Source: Microcaldota archaeon (GTDB taxonomy: Archaea > Micrarchaeota > Micrarchaeia > Micrarchaeales > CABMGC01). From it: a DNA stretch of 19,809 bases. This document shows, in pieces, positions 7,912 to 14,947 of the stretch (positions are counted from its first letter, which is position 1; each line of letters opens with the position of its first letter). Location: positions 1-19,809 of the forward strand of contig DAHVAU010000014.1 in the NCBI GenBank assembly GCA_027314465.1. The letters run 5' to 3'. The notes below the pieces were generated by a model. That model made no database searches. It saw nothing but the letters and a program-made list of their open reading frames with translations, and had not been told where the DNA came from. The position numbers and the translations under genes were made by a program.

Positions 7912-8418
7912 TCAACGCCTCCTCTTTTTGGATATGCCCAGCCTGCCCAGATAGTAGTAGATTATGGCAAGGTTGGCAGCAATCATTGCAAGCATTATCC
8001 AGAGCTGGTAGCTGTTCACCAGGGATATTATGCCGGCAGCCTCAAGGGTGTTGACACCGAAGAACAGCAGCACTGATGCAATGATCGGGAATGTGCATGC
8101 GCAGCTGGCCACAACCCCGCCAATTGATGGCATAAGCACGCCGATTATACCCCCTTCTATACCCATCCTCCTTGAAGCCAGCGAGTTGGCTACTGCGAAC
8201 ACGCTTATTGCGAACAGTATTCCCGAGGTTACTACCAGTGCATACAGCAGGTACGGAGACATCAGCAATATGAAGGCGCCATAGTTCTCTGCTGATACCA
8301 GGTAATAGAAGAGATAGTAGAAGAGCAGGGCGCCGGCCGCGGCTATGGCTATGTAGCGCCTGCGCGCGAATATCGCTGCGAAGGTACGAAGCCTTGCGCT
8401 TACCCTACCGGGCATCAT
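7912..8418 (-). CDS. Four-helix membrane protein with a CxC motif, partner of the DUF929 protein
   Basis: 168 residues with four clear membrane segments at about 22-41, 50-77, 90-121 and 126-157, and Arg/Lys-rich ends (ARLRTFAAIFARRR at the start, SKKRRR at the end). The third segment holds the only Cys pair, GGVVASCACTFPI (Cys106 and Cys108). I do not recognise a named family. Paired Cys in a small four-helix protein recall the logic of DsbB/VKOR or CcdA-type thiol carriers, but no such signature (such as PCxxP) is visible. The start ATG 8418 lies one base after the stop codon of the upstream DUF929 gene, so the two are very likely cotranscribed and translationally coupled. The proposed role, passing electrons to or from the secreted thioredoxin-like partner, is inference. 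ATG 8415 is an alternative start. Confidence 0.72.
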   Translation of the reverse strand: MMPGRVSARLRTFAAIFARRRYIAIAAAGALLFYYLFYYLVSAENYGAFILLMSPYLLYALVVTSGILFAISVFAVANSLASRRMGIEGGIIGVLMPSIGGVVASCACTFPIIASVLLFFGVNTLEAAGIISLVNSYQLWIMLAMIAANLAIIYYYLGRLGISKKRRR

Positions 8419-8419
8419 G

Positions 8420-9403
8420 TCACTTTATCTGCGCCTCTATCCCACGTATTGCCGGAAGCTGGCATGCGCTGAGATTGGAGGTGTTGTTCAGGGTCTTACA
8501 CATGGACGCTATGTATACATCAGCGCCTGCGTACTCTGTCCATGCGAACTGATCTGCAGGGCTTGCAAGCTGGGACAGTACCTGGGCATGCGTCATGTAT
8601 GTGAGCGGGACGGTGCCGCTGCTCGGAGTTGTGTTGCCGAACGCCTCCGCGTCCGCTCCGCCGAACTGGTAGTTGCCCCAGATTGTGTACGGAGTGCCCT
8701 TGAATGCTGTGGACTGGTTTGCTGTGCTTAGGTTAACTATGAGTCCGAACGCCTGCACGTATGTCTGGTTGCCCAGCTGCTGCAGGTCCGAGAGTATCTT
8801 GCTCCCAGAGTTAATAACGAACCCGCCACGTATCGGGTTGAGGTCCTCTATCGATATGAAGTTTAGGTACCTGCTTGAGTAGTGATTGCCTATGGCATCG
8901 TAAGAGACATTGAGCTGATCTGGCGTCCAGTACAGAGTTGGAACGTCACCGTCCCCAAGCGACGAATATCCAGTGTAAAGTGCGGAGAAGTTGCCGAACC
9001 TGGACAGCGCAAGAGCCATGGCCCACCTGTTCTCGCCGCACCATATACAGGTTATCGAGCCCAGGTATATTACCGATGGCTTGCCGTTGACTACTAACGC
9101 ATTGACGTTCTGGGCTATGCTTGGATAGACGGGATTTGTGAGCGTGGCGTTCAGGTACATCTCCCCTGCAGTCTCGAAGTATGAGTTGGGAGCATTGTTT
9201 ATGATGGATAGCGATGTTGCATTAAGCGGCTGGTTTATACCAGCAAGAGTTGACCCAAAGTTGGTCTTGTTGGCAGGCGCCGCAGGCTGCTGGGTGCCAA
9301 GCACAAGCACCGTCATCGACACGAATATGGCTATTATGCCAAGCATCAAAGCTGCCATTGATACTATGCGTAGCTTTCTTAGCGCGGACTCGTAGCGCAC
9401 CAC
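8420..9403 (-). CDS. DUF929 secreted thioredoxin-fold protein with CxxC motif
   Basis: 327 residues. A basic start is followed by one hydrophobic segment (about 13-35), an anchor or signal peptide, then an outside domain with at least ten N-glycosylation sequons. GKPSVIYLGSITCIWCGENRW places a CxxC (Cys119, Cys122) after a beta strand, as in thioredoxin-fold oxidoreductases. The size, motif and flanking pattern match the archaeal family DUF929, known from Sulfolobales and acidophilic archaea. Two more Cys (302 and 314) near the C-terminus could form a second disulfide. It probably acts outside the membrane in making or reshuffling disulfides; this is inferred from fold and the CxxC. The start is GTG 9403 (a second GTG follows directly). 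It is the first gene of a two-gene unit with the four-helix CxC membrane protein. Confidence 0.8.
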   Translation of the reverse strand: MVRYESALRKLRIVSMAALMLGIIAIFVSMTVLVLGTQQPAAPANKTNFGSTLAGINQPLNATSLSIINNAPNSYFETAGEMYLNATLTNPVYPSIAQNVNALVVNGKPSVIYLGSITCIWCGENRWAMALALSRFGNFSALYTGYSSLGDGDVPTLYWTPDQLNVSYDAIGNHYSSRYLNFISIEDLNPIRGGFVINSGSKILSDLQQLGNQTYVQAFGLIVNLSTANQSTAFKGTPYTIWGNYQFGGADAEAFGNTTPSSGTVPLTYMTHAQVLSQLASPADQFAWTEYAGADVYIASMCKTLNNTSNLSACQLPAIRGIEAQIK

Positions 9404-9561
9404 TGCGCTATTGTTATTTTGTCTTGATGGAATGCTGTCACCTTGGATTTTTCCTTTATGTATTGTGCCAGGTAACTATTTATTACTGCTGTGCCCTGTT
9501 AGCTTCTGTGCAATAGCAACGCTTTTTAAGTTATACCTTGACGTAATAGTGGTCTGGTTCG
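9404..9561. other. Divergent intergenic promoter region
   Basis: These 158 bp separate the DUF929 gene (minus) from the first mini membrane protein gene (plus). On the plus strand, CTTTTTAAGTTATA at 9522-9535 is the best TATA candidate, 29-35 bp before GTG 9562. On the minus strand, AAAATAAC near 9415-9422 is a weak candidate for the DUF929 gene. No RNA gene or longer reading frame convinces me. Confidence 0.45.
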
Positions 9562-9804
9562 GTGGTCTCGCTTAAGAAGACGATAGTACTCGTCACTGTA
9601 CTATTGTTCGTATACAACGCGCTGTTCACATACTACATAATAAACAACACGAGCGAGTCCAGCAGGGGCATATTCCTCCTCCTGCTCTCACTCGATTACG
9701 TCATAATCTTCTATTTCATAATACAGATATCCCACGAGATAAAGTTTACAAAGAAGCTGGCTTCTAGTGGAAAGGCGGGCGCTAAAGCCAGGGCTAGAAG
9801 GTGA
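9562..9804 (+). CDS. Two-helix mini membrane protein, copy 1
   Basis: 80 residues: a short Lys-containing start, membrane helix 1 (about 7-27), a short polar loop (NNTSESSRG), membrane helix 2 (about 36-57, LLLLSLDYVIIFYFIIQI), then a basic Lys/Arg/Ala-rich tail. No known family is recognised. It is clearly related to the next gene: both share VYNA at the end of helix 1 and LSLDxxxIFY in helix 2, with 23-26 residues between the conserved Asn and Asp. Start is GTG 9562 with a TATA box about 30 bp upstream, so the mRNA is probably leaderless. Its TGA is followed directly by the ATG of copy 2. A small envelope or regulatory membrane subunit is possible, but the function is unknown. Confidence 0.75.
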   Translation: MVSLKKTIVLVTVLLFVYNALFTYYIINNTSESSRGIFLLLLSLDYVIIFYFIIQISHEIKFTKKLASSGKAGAKARARR

Positions 9805-10068
9805 ATGGCTTTGCGACTGGCAACCAAGATAATAACAATCATCGCAATAGTATACAACGCCTCACTGGGCTATGTGGTGACCCTTGCATTCAATCCCGTG
9901 CTTGTGCTCCTGTTCCTGTCGCTGGACATATTCCTGATCTTCTATTACATGGCGCTGTTGATACGCTACAACTACGGCTTCGCGAAGTACGCAAAGGAGC
10001 ACAAGGAGCTCATAGAGGACGCCCGGGCCGAGATGCACCGCTACGAGCGCAGCAGGCAGGGCAGGTAG
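9805..10068 (+). CDS. Two-helix mini membrane protein, copy 2
   Basis: 87 residues with two hydrophobic helices (about 7-28 and 31-54) and a charged C-terminal stretch (YAKEHKELIEDARAEMHRYERSRQ) likely to form a cytoplasmic helix. It keeps VYNA (16-19) and LSLDIFLIFYY (38-48) of its upstream neighbour but has a shorter loop and a mixed-charge instead of a purely basic tail. The conserved Asp sits within the second membrane helix. ATG 9805 directly follows the TGA of copy 1, so the two are cotranscribed. No function is recognised. The tandem arrangement suggests duplication and perhaps a heterodimer. Confidence 0.75.
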   Translation: MALRLATKIITIIAIVYNASLGYVVTLAFNPVLVLLFLSLDIFLIFYYMALLIRYNYGFAKYAKEHKELIEDARAEMHRYERSRQGR

Positions 10069-10130
10069 AGCAGAGCGCAGCTGTGCAGCAGGTCTAAATG
10101 CTTTTGCTGCCAATTGCACGTGGTGGTCGC

Positions 10131-11474
10131 GTGTGGTACGAAGAGATAGGCAGCTCTGACCCTGAGATATTCGGACTCATAAAAGACGAGGTTTCAAGAC
10201 AGAGGGAAGGGCTTGAGATGATCCCATCGGAGAACTTCACCAGCCCAGCAGTGATGCAGGCAGTGGGGTCTGTGCTTACAAACAAGTACTCCGAAGGATA
10301 CCCGGGCAAGAGGTACTACGGAGGCAACCAGTATGCCGATGCCGTTGAGAGGACGGCCATAGAGAGAGCCAAGACACTCTTCGGAGTTCCGCACGTTAAC
10401 GTGCAGCCCTATTCAGGCTCCCCGGCAAACATGGAGGTGTATCTGGCAGTATGCAAGCCTGGGGACGTCATATGCGGGCAGAGCCTCTCTGAAGGCGGCC
10501 ATCTCACGCACGGGTTCAAGACCAGCATGACAGGCCAGATATTCAAGAGCGTGCAGTATGGTGTCAGGGAGGATGGATACATGGATATAGAGGGTGCGCG
10601 CAGGCTTATACTTGAGAGCAGGCCCAAGCTCATCTGGGTCGGTTCCACAGCATACACGCGCGAATTCCCGTTCAAGGAGTTCGCCGTTATGGCAGACGAA
10701 GTGGGGGCATATCTTGCCGCAGACATATCGCACATATCTGGCCTGGTGGTTGGTGGCGTGCACGAGAGCCCGGTGAACTATGCACATATAGTGACTACAA
10801 CAACGCACAAGACGCTGCGCGGCCCGAGGGGCGCCATGATAATGGTAACTGAAAAGGGTATAAGAAAGGACCCTGAGCTTCCCGAGAAGATAGACAAGAC
10901 AGTGTTCCCGGGGATGCAGGGAGGTCCCCATGACCACGTCACAGCAGGCATAGCCATAGCGCTGCTGGAGGCCTCTAGGCCGCAGTTCAAAGAATACGCA
11001 TCCCAGATAGTGAGGAACGCACGCGCACTGGCCAATGGACTGAGCGCACGCGGCATAAAACTTGTCACAGGAGGCACTGACAACCACATGGTGCTCGTGG
11101 ACCTGACGCCATTTGGGCCTGGCAGGGGGGTCTTCGTACAGGAAGCCCTGGATGCCGTAAACATAACCACGAACAAGAACACCGTCCCAAAGGATCCGGC
11201 GCCGCCATTCTATCCCAGCGGGCTTAGGCTCGGCACCCCTGCGCTGACAACCAGGGGCATGAAGGAGCCTGAGATGGAGGCCATAGCAGGCATGATAGCT
11301 GAGGTCATAATGAAGGTCAAGGACAACGAGCTGCCCCAAGAGAGGGAGCAGCGCATTGCCCAGATCAGAAAGTTCAGGGAGTCGCTCAGGGCAGATGCAT
11401 CACTGCAGCAGATGCGCAGGAGGGTGGTTGAGCTTTCATCAAGGTTCCCGCTGTATCCAAGCATGCGGATCTGA
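10131..11474 (+). CDS. glyA: Serine hydroxymethyltransferase
   Basis: 447 residues from GTG 10131 (MWYEEIGSSDPEIF). PLP-dependent cytoplasmic enzyme that converts serine and tetrahydrofolate (or a tetrahydropterin) to glycine and the methylene-carrying cofactor. Signatures: MIPSENFTSPAVMQAVGSVL, NKYSEGYPGKRYYGG, QPYSGSPANM, and HIVTTTTHKTLRGPRG with the PLP lysine encoded at 10809-10811. It is slightly longer than most bacterial and archaeal forms. An ATG at 10098 would add MLLLPIARGGR, which is not typical of the family and has neither TATA box nor ribosome site; GTG 10131 is preceded by a GGTGGTC stretch. The gene lies just before dcd and near thyX-like, so it may supply the one-carbon unit for dTMP synthesis, besides glycine. 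Confidence 0.95.
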   Translation: MWYEEIGSSDPEIFGLIKDEVSRQREGLEMIPSENFTSPAVMQAVGSVLTNKYSEGYPGKRYYGGNQYADAVERTAIERAKTLFGVPHVNVQPYSGSPANMEVYLAVCKPGDVICGQSLSEGGHLTHGFKTSMTGQIFKSVQYGVREDGYMDIEGARRLILESRPKLIWVGSTAYTREFPFKEFAVMADEVGAYLAADISHISGLVVGGVHESPVNYAHIVTTTTHKTLRGPRGAMIMVTEKGIRKDPELPEKIDKTVFPGMQGGPHDHVTAGIAIALLEASRPQFKEYASQIVRNARALANGLSARGIKLVTGGTDNHMVLVDLTPFGPGRGVFVQEALDAVNITTNKNTVPKDPAPPFYPSGLRLGTPALTTRGMKEPEMEAIAGMIAEVIMKVKDNELPQEREQRIAQIRKFRESLRADASLQQMRRRVVELSSRFPLYPSMRI

Positions 11475-11484
11475 GCGCATGCGC
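11475..11484. repeat. Perfect palindrome GCGCATGCGC after glyA
   Basis: This 10 bp self-complementary sequence begins one base after the glyA TGA. It could be part of a weak hairpin or simply chance. No T-run follows, so it is not a convincing terminator. Confidence 0.3.
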
Positions 11485-11486
11485 AG

Positions 11487-11498
11487 TAATTTATGCTT
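11487..11498 (+). promoter_or_regulatory. Probable TATA box of dcd
   Basis: GTAATTTATGCT lies in the 51 bp spacer between glyA and dcd, centred about 33 bp before ATG 11526. That fits a separate dcd promoter with a leader of roughly 8 nt, a spacing also seen at several other genes in the window. Confidence 0.4.
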
Positions 11499-11525
11499 TG
11501 TTGACTAATTGGTTTCGGGGATTAG

Positions 11526-12092
11526 ATGATACTTTCTGATAAGGACATACGCAAGAACATAGAGGCCGGCAGGATAAAGATAGAGCCGTGCGATCTCAGT
11601 GAGCAGCTTCAGTCAGTTGGCGTTGACCTCAGGCTTGGCACCACGTTCAAGATATTCAAGGTTACCCACAAGTCGCACATAAACCTCGCCGACAAGAACT
11701 ACGAGCCGGACACAGAGACTGTAGAGATACCTGAAGGTAGCCCGTTCGTCCTTCACCCAGGGGAGTTCGTGCTTGGCATCACCAAGGAGCACGTGGAGAT
11801 ACCTGATGACATGATGGTGCACATAGACGGCAGATCTAGCCTGGGAAGGCTTGGTATAGGAGTGCATTCAACAGCAGGCCACGCTGATCCAGGGTATAAG
11901 GGAAGGCTCACGCTTGAGATAAGCAACATAGGCAAGCTCCCGATAGCAATAATACCCGGGATGAGGTTCTGCTGCCTGATATTCGAGACGCTCTCATCCC
12001 CTGTAGAGAAGTCTTACCGTGGAAAGTACTACCAGACGCAGTCGCCGAGCACTTCAAAGATAGGAGAGGAGTTCACAGGACAGGTTAAGTGA
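11526..12092 (+). CDS. dcd: dCTP deaminase (possibly bifunctional dCTP deaminase/dUTPase)
   Basis: 188 residues, normal length for the trimeric dCTP deaminase/dUTPase superfamily. It begins MILSDKDIRKNIEAG and has SVGVDLRLG, FVLHPGEFVLG, the phosphate-binding GRSSLGRLG (from 102), HADPGYKGRLTLEISN with the catalytic Glu of deaminases at 131, and RGKYYQTQ near the end. It deaminates dCTP to dUTP. Some archaeal members also hydrolyse dUTP to dUMP, and sequence alone does not settle which type this is. It follows glyA on the same strand and faces a paralog (12198-12773) that lacks the deaminase glutamate, suggesting a division of labour. No ribosome site is visible, and the promoter at 11487-11498 fits a short leader. 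Confidence 0.92.
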   Translation: MILSDKDIRKNIEAGRIKIEPCDLSEQLQSVGVDLRLGTTFKIFKVTHKSHINLADKNYEPDTETVEIPEGSPFVLHPGEFVLGITKEHVEIPDDMMVHIDGRSSLGRLGIGVHSTAGHADPGYKGRLTLEISNIGKLPIAIIPGMRFCCLIFETLSSPVEKSYRGKYYQTQSPSTSKIGEEFTGQVK

Positions 12093-12197
12093 TGGCCAAC
12101 TTCTGCGGGCGGGATCAGCCCAGACATGGCAACCAGTTTACGTTGTATTCTAGCGTCAATCGTGGTTGCTGTTTTTATAGGCTTAGGATATCATAAT
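12093..12197. other. Convergent spacer between dcd and the dut-like gene
   Basis: About 105 bp with no gene I can support. A GTTTTTATAGG stretch near 12171-12182 offers a T-run on the plus strand that may help end dcd transcription, as archaeal polymerase often stops at T-runs. Confidence 0.35.
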
Positions 12198-12773
12198 TCA
12201 GTTCTGCGTCTCCTTCTTGTCGGCGCTTACCCTTCCGCCCTGCCACTGTCCACTGTAGCTGCGCTGCAGATCGCCTACAACAACATGAAACACTATGTTG
12301 GCGAACCTGGCGCCAAGTTCGATCTTGAATCTTGACGGGCCCAGATTGGCCATGGCGACTGTGAGCTCGCCGCTGTATCCTGGATCAGTCTTTGTGCCCC
12401 TGAAGTATATGCCTGCGCGCTGAAGCGTGCTCCTTGGATGGACATCGGCCATTAGAAATGCCGGGGCCAGGCTCGGATCCACGATTATCTTCTCTGATGG
12501 CAGGTTTATCTTCTCTATAGTCTTAGCCAGCACGAACTCACCTGGATTTATCGCGACTTGCTTGTCTCCGTCCTTTATGTCTGCAACCTTCCTGGACTCT
12601 GGGGTCTTGCGCTCAGTCTCTCCGAGATACCCGTCGCCCTCTATCGTGTACACCTCGCCGACCCTCAGGTCAAGCCCGATACCTTCAGGGTTGTTCTGCT
12701 CGCGCTCAGACAGGTTCTCTACCAGGCCGTACTTGGCATTCAGCTCCAGTATCCTCTTTGCAGATAGTATCAT
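12198..12773 (-). CDS. dUTPase-like member of the dCTP deaminase/dUTPase family
   Basis: 191 residues. The overall order copies Dcd: MILSAKRILELN start, GIGLDLRVGEVY, VAINPGEFVLAKT, HPRSTLQRAGIYF (112-124) and TKTDPGYSGELTVAMANLG (from 129). However, the position of the deaminase glutamate is Ala140 (LTVAMAN against LTLEISN in the dcd product). Asp130, in the place that dUTPases use to activate water, is kept. I infer dUTP pyrophosphatase rather than deaminase activity, but an inactive or regulatory paralog is possible. It is read from ATG 12773, directly adjacent to the TAA of the small unknown gene upstream (no spacer), so it is cotranscribed with it. The gene is convergent to dcd. Confidence 0.8.
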   Translation of the reverse strand: MILSAKRILELNAKYGLVENLSEREQNNPEGIGLDLRVGEVYTIEGDGYLGETERKTPESRKVADIKDGDKQVAINPGEFVLAKTIEKINLPSEKIIVDPSLAPAFLMADVHPRSTLQRAGIYFRGTKTDPGYSGELTVAMANLGPSRFKIELGARFANIVFHVVVGDLQRSYSGQWQGGRVSADKKETQN

Positions 12774-13193
12774 TTATTCACGCTTAATTGGTCCAACGTC
12801 TCTTTCAAGGAATTCTCCGATCAGAATATGCGCATATTGCGCCACGTTCTCAGCAGCATAAACCGACAATATCCTGGAATGCGCGTGCATGAATCCCTCA
12901 AATTCCTCTTGCAGGAATCCGCCCGGAGACACCGCTCTGGCCAGCCTCGCCATAAGCCTGCCGTCAGCATGCCTGAGGTTAGCAGCCATGGACAGGTACG
13001 CCAGGGAGTCGGTTCCCTTGCGCCCGTATGCGATCCATACGCCCAGTATGTCAGGTATTACCTCGGAGTTGCCGCGGGACATCTTCTCGGATGCATCCCA
13101 AGCCCGCAAGGAGCTGCGCTGTGCGCTGTGCAGTGAGAGCCGCATCATTATTGCGGTCTCTGCATTCTTTGCCTTGGCCGCTATGGATACCAT
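12774..13193 (-). CDS. Hypothetical helical protein between thyX-like and dut-like genes
   Basis: About 139 residues from ATG 13193 (MVSIAAKAKN). I do not recognise a family. It appears soluble and mostly alpha-helical, with many Ala, Ser, Arg and Leu; there is no membrane segment, no Cys and no obvious metal site. Noticeable stretches are SLHSAQRSSLRAWDASEKMSR and the C-terminal FMHAHSRILSVYAAENVAQY. The start choice rests on AAGTGATC just upstream of the ATG, close to the archaeal Shine-Dalgarno consensus. A GTG at 13202 would add three residues. Its stop codon touches the start of the dUTPase-like gene, so the two are translated together. A TATA-like CCTATTATACC (13222-13232) suggests a promoter separate from thyX-like. 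The position hints at a role in nucleotide metabolism, without further proof. Confidence 0.6.
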   Translation of the reverse strand: MVSIAAKAKNAETAIMMRLSLHSAQRSSLRAWDASEKMSRGNSEVIPDILGVWIAYGRKGTDSLAYLSMAANLRHADGRLMARLARAVSPGGFLQEEFEGFMHAHSRILSVYAAENVAQYAHILIGEFLERDVGPIKRE

Positions 13194-13221
13194 ATAGATC
13201 ACTTCTTGGATGACATTGGCT

Positions 13222-13232
13222 GGTATAATAGG
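13222..13232 (-). promoter_or_regulatory. TATA box for the hypothetical protein/dut-like pair
   Basis: On the minus strand the sequence reads CCTATTATACC, centred about 34 bp before ATG 13193 and 25 bp before GTG 13202. It lies in the 50 bp after the thyX-like gene, giving this pair its own promoter. Confidence 0.4.
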
Positions 13233-13243
13233 CTTGCGATTGC

Positions 13244-14881
13244 TCAGCCGCCGCTCTGCTGCGGTTCGGCCGCCTTCTTGTCAAGCTCTGATAGCTTCTG
13301 GTCTATGCGCTTCTCGCTGTCCATCCTGGCAAGCGTGTAGTCGTTCATGTCGACCTGTATGAACTCAAGAAGCGATGGATGCACCTTCTCCACCTCCTTC
13401 TTCATGTTCTGTGCTATCTTCCTGTAGTCAGGATGGCCCTGCTTGATGGACCTTAGCTCCGTAAGATGGTAGATCTCACGGAGATTCATCTTCATGTAGT
13501 AGCGCATGCGGTACGATCTGGGTACTATGTACTGCGCCTCTATCGGCATCTGCTTTGCTATCTCCCTGTGCACTTCTGCTACGTCCCTCATCAGCTGCAT
13601 ATAGTCCTTGTCAAGGCCCACTGCCTCAAGCTCGCGTGGAGTGTCAAACCCAAGAGAGGTAGTGAGCATCTGCTTGTCTATGGTCAGCACCCTGTGCCTG
13701 TGCAGATCCCTGAACATGCCATAGTTTGAGCATATCTCAAACGTGTAATACGCATTCTCGAAAGGTCTGCCTGGTTTGTCCCTTCTGCTCTTCCTCTTCG
13801 ATAGAGCAGCAGATATGAGCTCCCTTCTCTTCTCGGTGCTCATCGATTCCACAGCCTTTCGGATGTCCCATATGGACATGGTTGAGTGAGGGTAGAGCAT
13901 TGCAGAGAGTATTCTTGTATCCGCATCCTTGTCAAAATCTACGAGCCTCACGTATGCCTCTGCAGGCGATGCGCCGCTGCTTGCCATGTTTCCTGCAGCA
14001 AAAGAGCGCACAGAATCCCTAGCTGCTGTCAGGAACTCCGATGCCTGTGCCCGCCTAACAAAAGCAGGCATCACCTTTGCGAGCTCCTCGTGGAGCTGCA
14101 CGGCCATGCCCCTTCCCTCGGCAAGTTCTGATGAGTAGAGCTTCACAAGCAGGTATTCGAATGACCTGCCGTTTCCGAACAGCCCTACGTTCGTGAGCCT
14201 TCCGGCAGTGAGCATGTTCTTGAGCACGTCGCAGGCCTTGGCCCTTATGGCATTCTCGTATGCCCTTGGGGTGGTATCCTCAGTGCGGGGATTCTGCTCC
14301 TTTGCATATGATATGACTACGGGAAGCCACTTGCAGTATAGATCAAACACCGTGTCATGCGTCCGGGCGTACTTGTCAGCGAACCTTGACTGCATTATTG
14401 CAGGGGGCCTGTACCACAGGTACTTTCCGTCAACCTTCTTGTCGAATGGTATGTATCTTGCAGATTTCTCAAGTGGGGAGATGCCCAGCCTGGAGTCGGT
14501 CAATAGGTCTCCTGCCAGGCTGGAGATGTTCTCGCATGCCACGTGGCACCCTGCCAGTTCAGCAACAGAATCGTCACCGTATCCGACGAGCACCCTCTGG
14601 TAGAAATCCTCAGCCTTGTTTACTGCCAGTGATGACTCCATACCGGCCTTTGGCAGATTCGCCTCTATCACCTCAAGCACCTCCTTGTTAGGAATAAATT
14701 CATCGAGGAGAAGCCTCCTTGCGCTCTTGTCAGACCTGCTGTACCTTGAAAAAAGAGTCCCCTGAATTACTTCAGGAAGGTTGCGCATAGCAAATATGTG
14801 CTTGTCAGTATTAGTGAAAAAAGGGCTTACCAGCTCCTTCTCATTGTCATTGAGGTCGATTGGAAACCCCGTATCTGCCAT
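13244..14881 (-). CDS. Two-domain ThyX-like flavin-dependent thymidylate synthase
   Basis: 545 residues from ATG 14881 (MADTGFPID), over twice the usual ThyX length, formed by two ThyX-fold copies. The N-terminal copy has GYGDDSVAEL, then SRLGISPLEKSARYIPF (130-146), which keeps the S..E.S.RY part of the ThyX motif but lost its RHR, and TNVGLFGNGRSFEYLL. The C-terminal copy has RDLHRHRVLTIDKQ with RHR at 395-397 and NLREIYHLTELR. ThyX transfers a methylene group to dUMP with FAD and NADPH to give dTMP. Long two-copy members exist in archaea and bacteria and are usually annotated as FAD-dependent thymidylate synthase; whether this one is active is not certain. ATG 14881 is chosen because a strong TATA box lies 30-41 bp upstream; extending to 15013 would cross that promoter. 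Confidence 0.85.
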   Translation of the reverse strand: MADTGFPIDLNDNEKELVSPFFTNTDKHIFAMRNLPEVIQGTLFSRYSRSDKSARRLLLDEFIPNKEVLEVIEANLPKAGMESSLAVNKAEDFYQRVLVGYGDDSVAELAGCHVACENISSLAGDLLTDSRLGISPLEKSARYIPFDKKVDGKYLWYRPPAIMQSRFADKYARTHDTVFDLYCKWLPVVISYAKEQNPRTEDTTPRAYENAIRAKACDVLKNMLTAGRLTNVGLFGNGRSFEYLLVKLYSSELAEGRGMAVQLHEELAKVMPAFVRRAQASEFLTAARDSVRSFAAGNMASSGASPAEAYVRLVDFDKDADTRILSAMLYPHSTMSIWDIRKAVESMSTEKRRELISAALSKRKSRRDKPGRPFENAYYTFEICSNYGMFRDLHRHRVLTIDKQMLTTSLGFDTPRELEAVGLDKDYMQLMRDVAEVHREIAKQMPIEAQYIVPRSYRMRYYMKMNLREIYHLTELRSIKQGHPDYRKIAQNMKKEVEKVHPSLLEFIQVDMNDYTLARMDSEKRIDQKLSELDKKAAEPQQSGG

Positions 14882-14910
14882 AAAAATTCCCCGGATAGTG
14901 AATCTCCAGG

Positions 14911-14922
14911 AAAATATATAAA
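14911..14922 (-). promoter_or_regulatory. TATA box of the thyX-like gene
   Basis: On the minus strand the sequence reads TTTATATATTTT, one of the best TATA boxes in the window, centred about 36 bp before ATG 14881. A leader of about 10 nt is predicted, without a clear ribosome site. Confidence 0.6.
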
Positions 14923-14947
14923 CGGAGAGTGCATAGTATTCTATGCC

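Noticed and set aside
10413..11339. 308-codon open frame on the minus strand across glyA
   Set aside because: It lies fully antisense to a well supported glyA, is rich in Cys, His and Tyr in a way typical of a reversed coding frame, and shows no known motif.
11475..11484. GCGCATGCGC as a glyA terminator hairpin
   Set aside because: It leaves no loop and no T-run follows; too short to support the claim.
12126..12335. 69-codon plus-strand frame with a hydrophobic start in the dcd/dut-like spacer
   Set aside because: Half of it is antisense to the dut-like gene and the hydrophobic stretch reads through the T-rich spacer. No promoter or ribosome site is visible.
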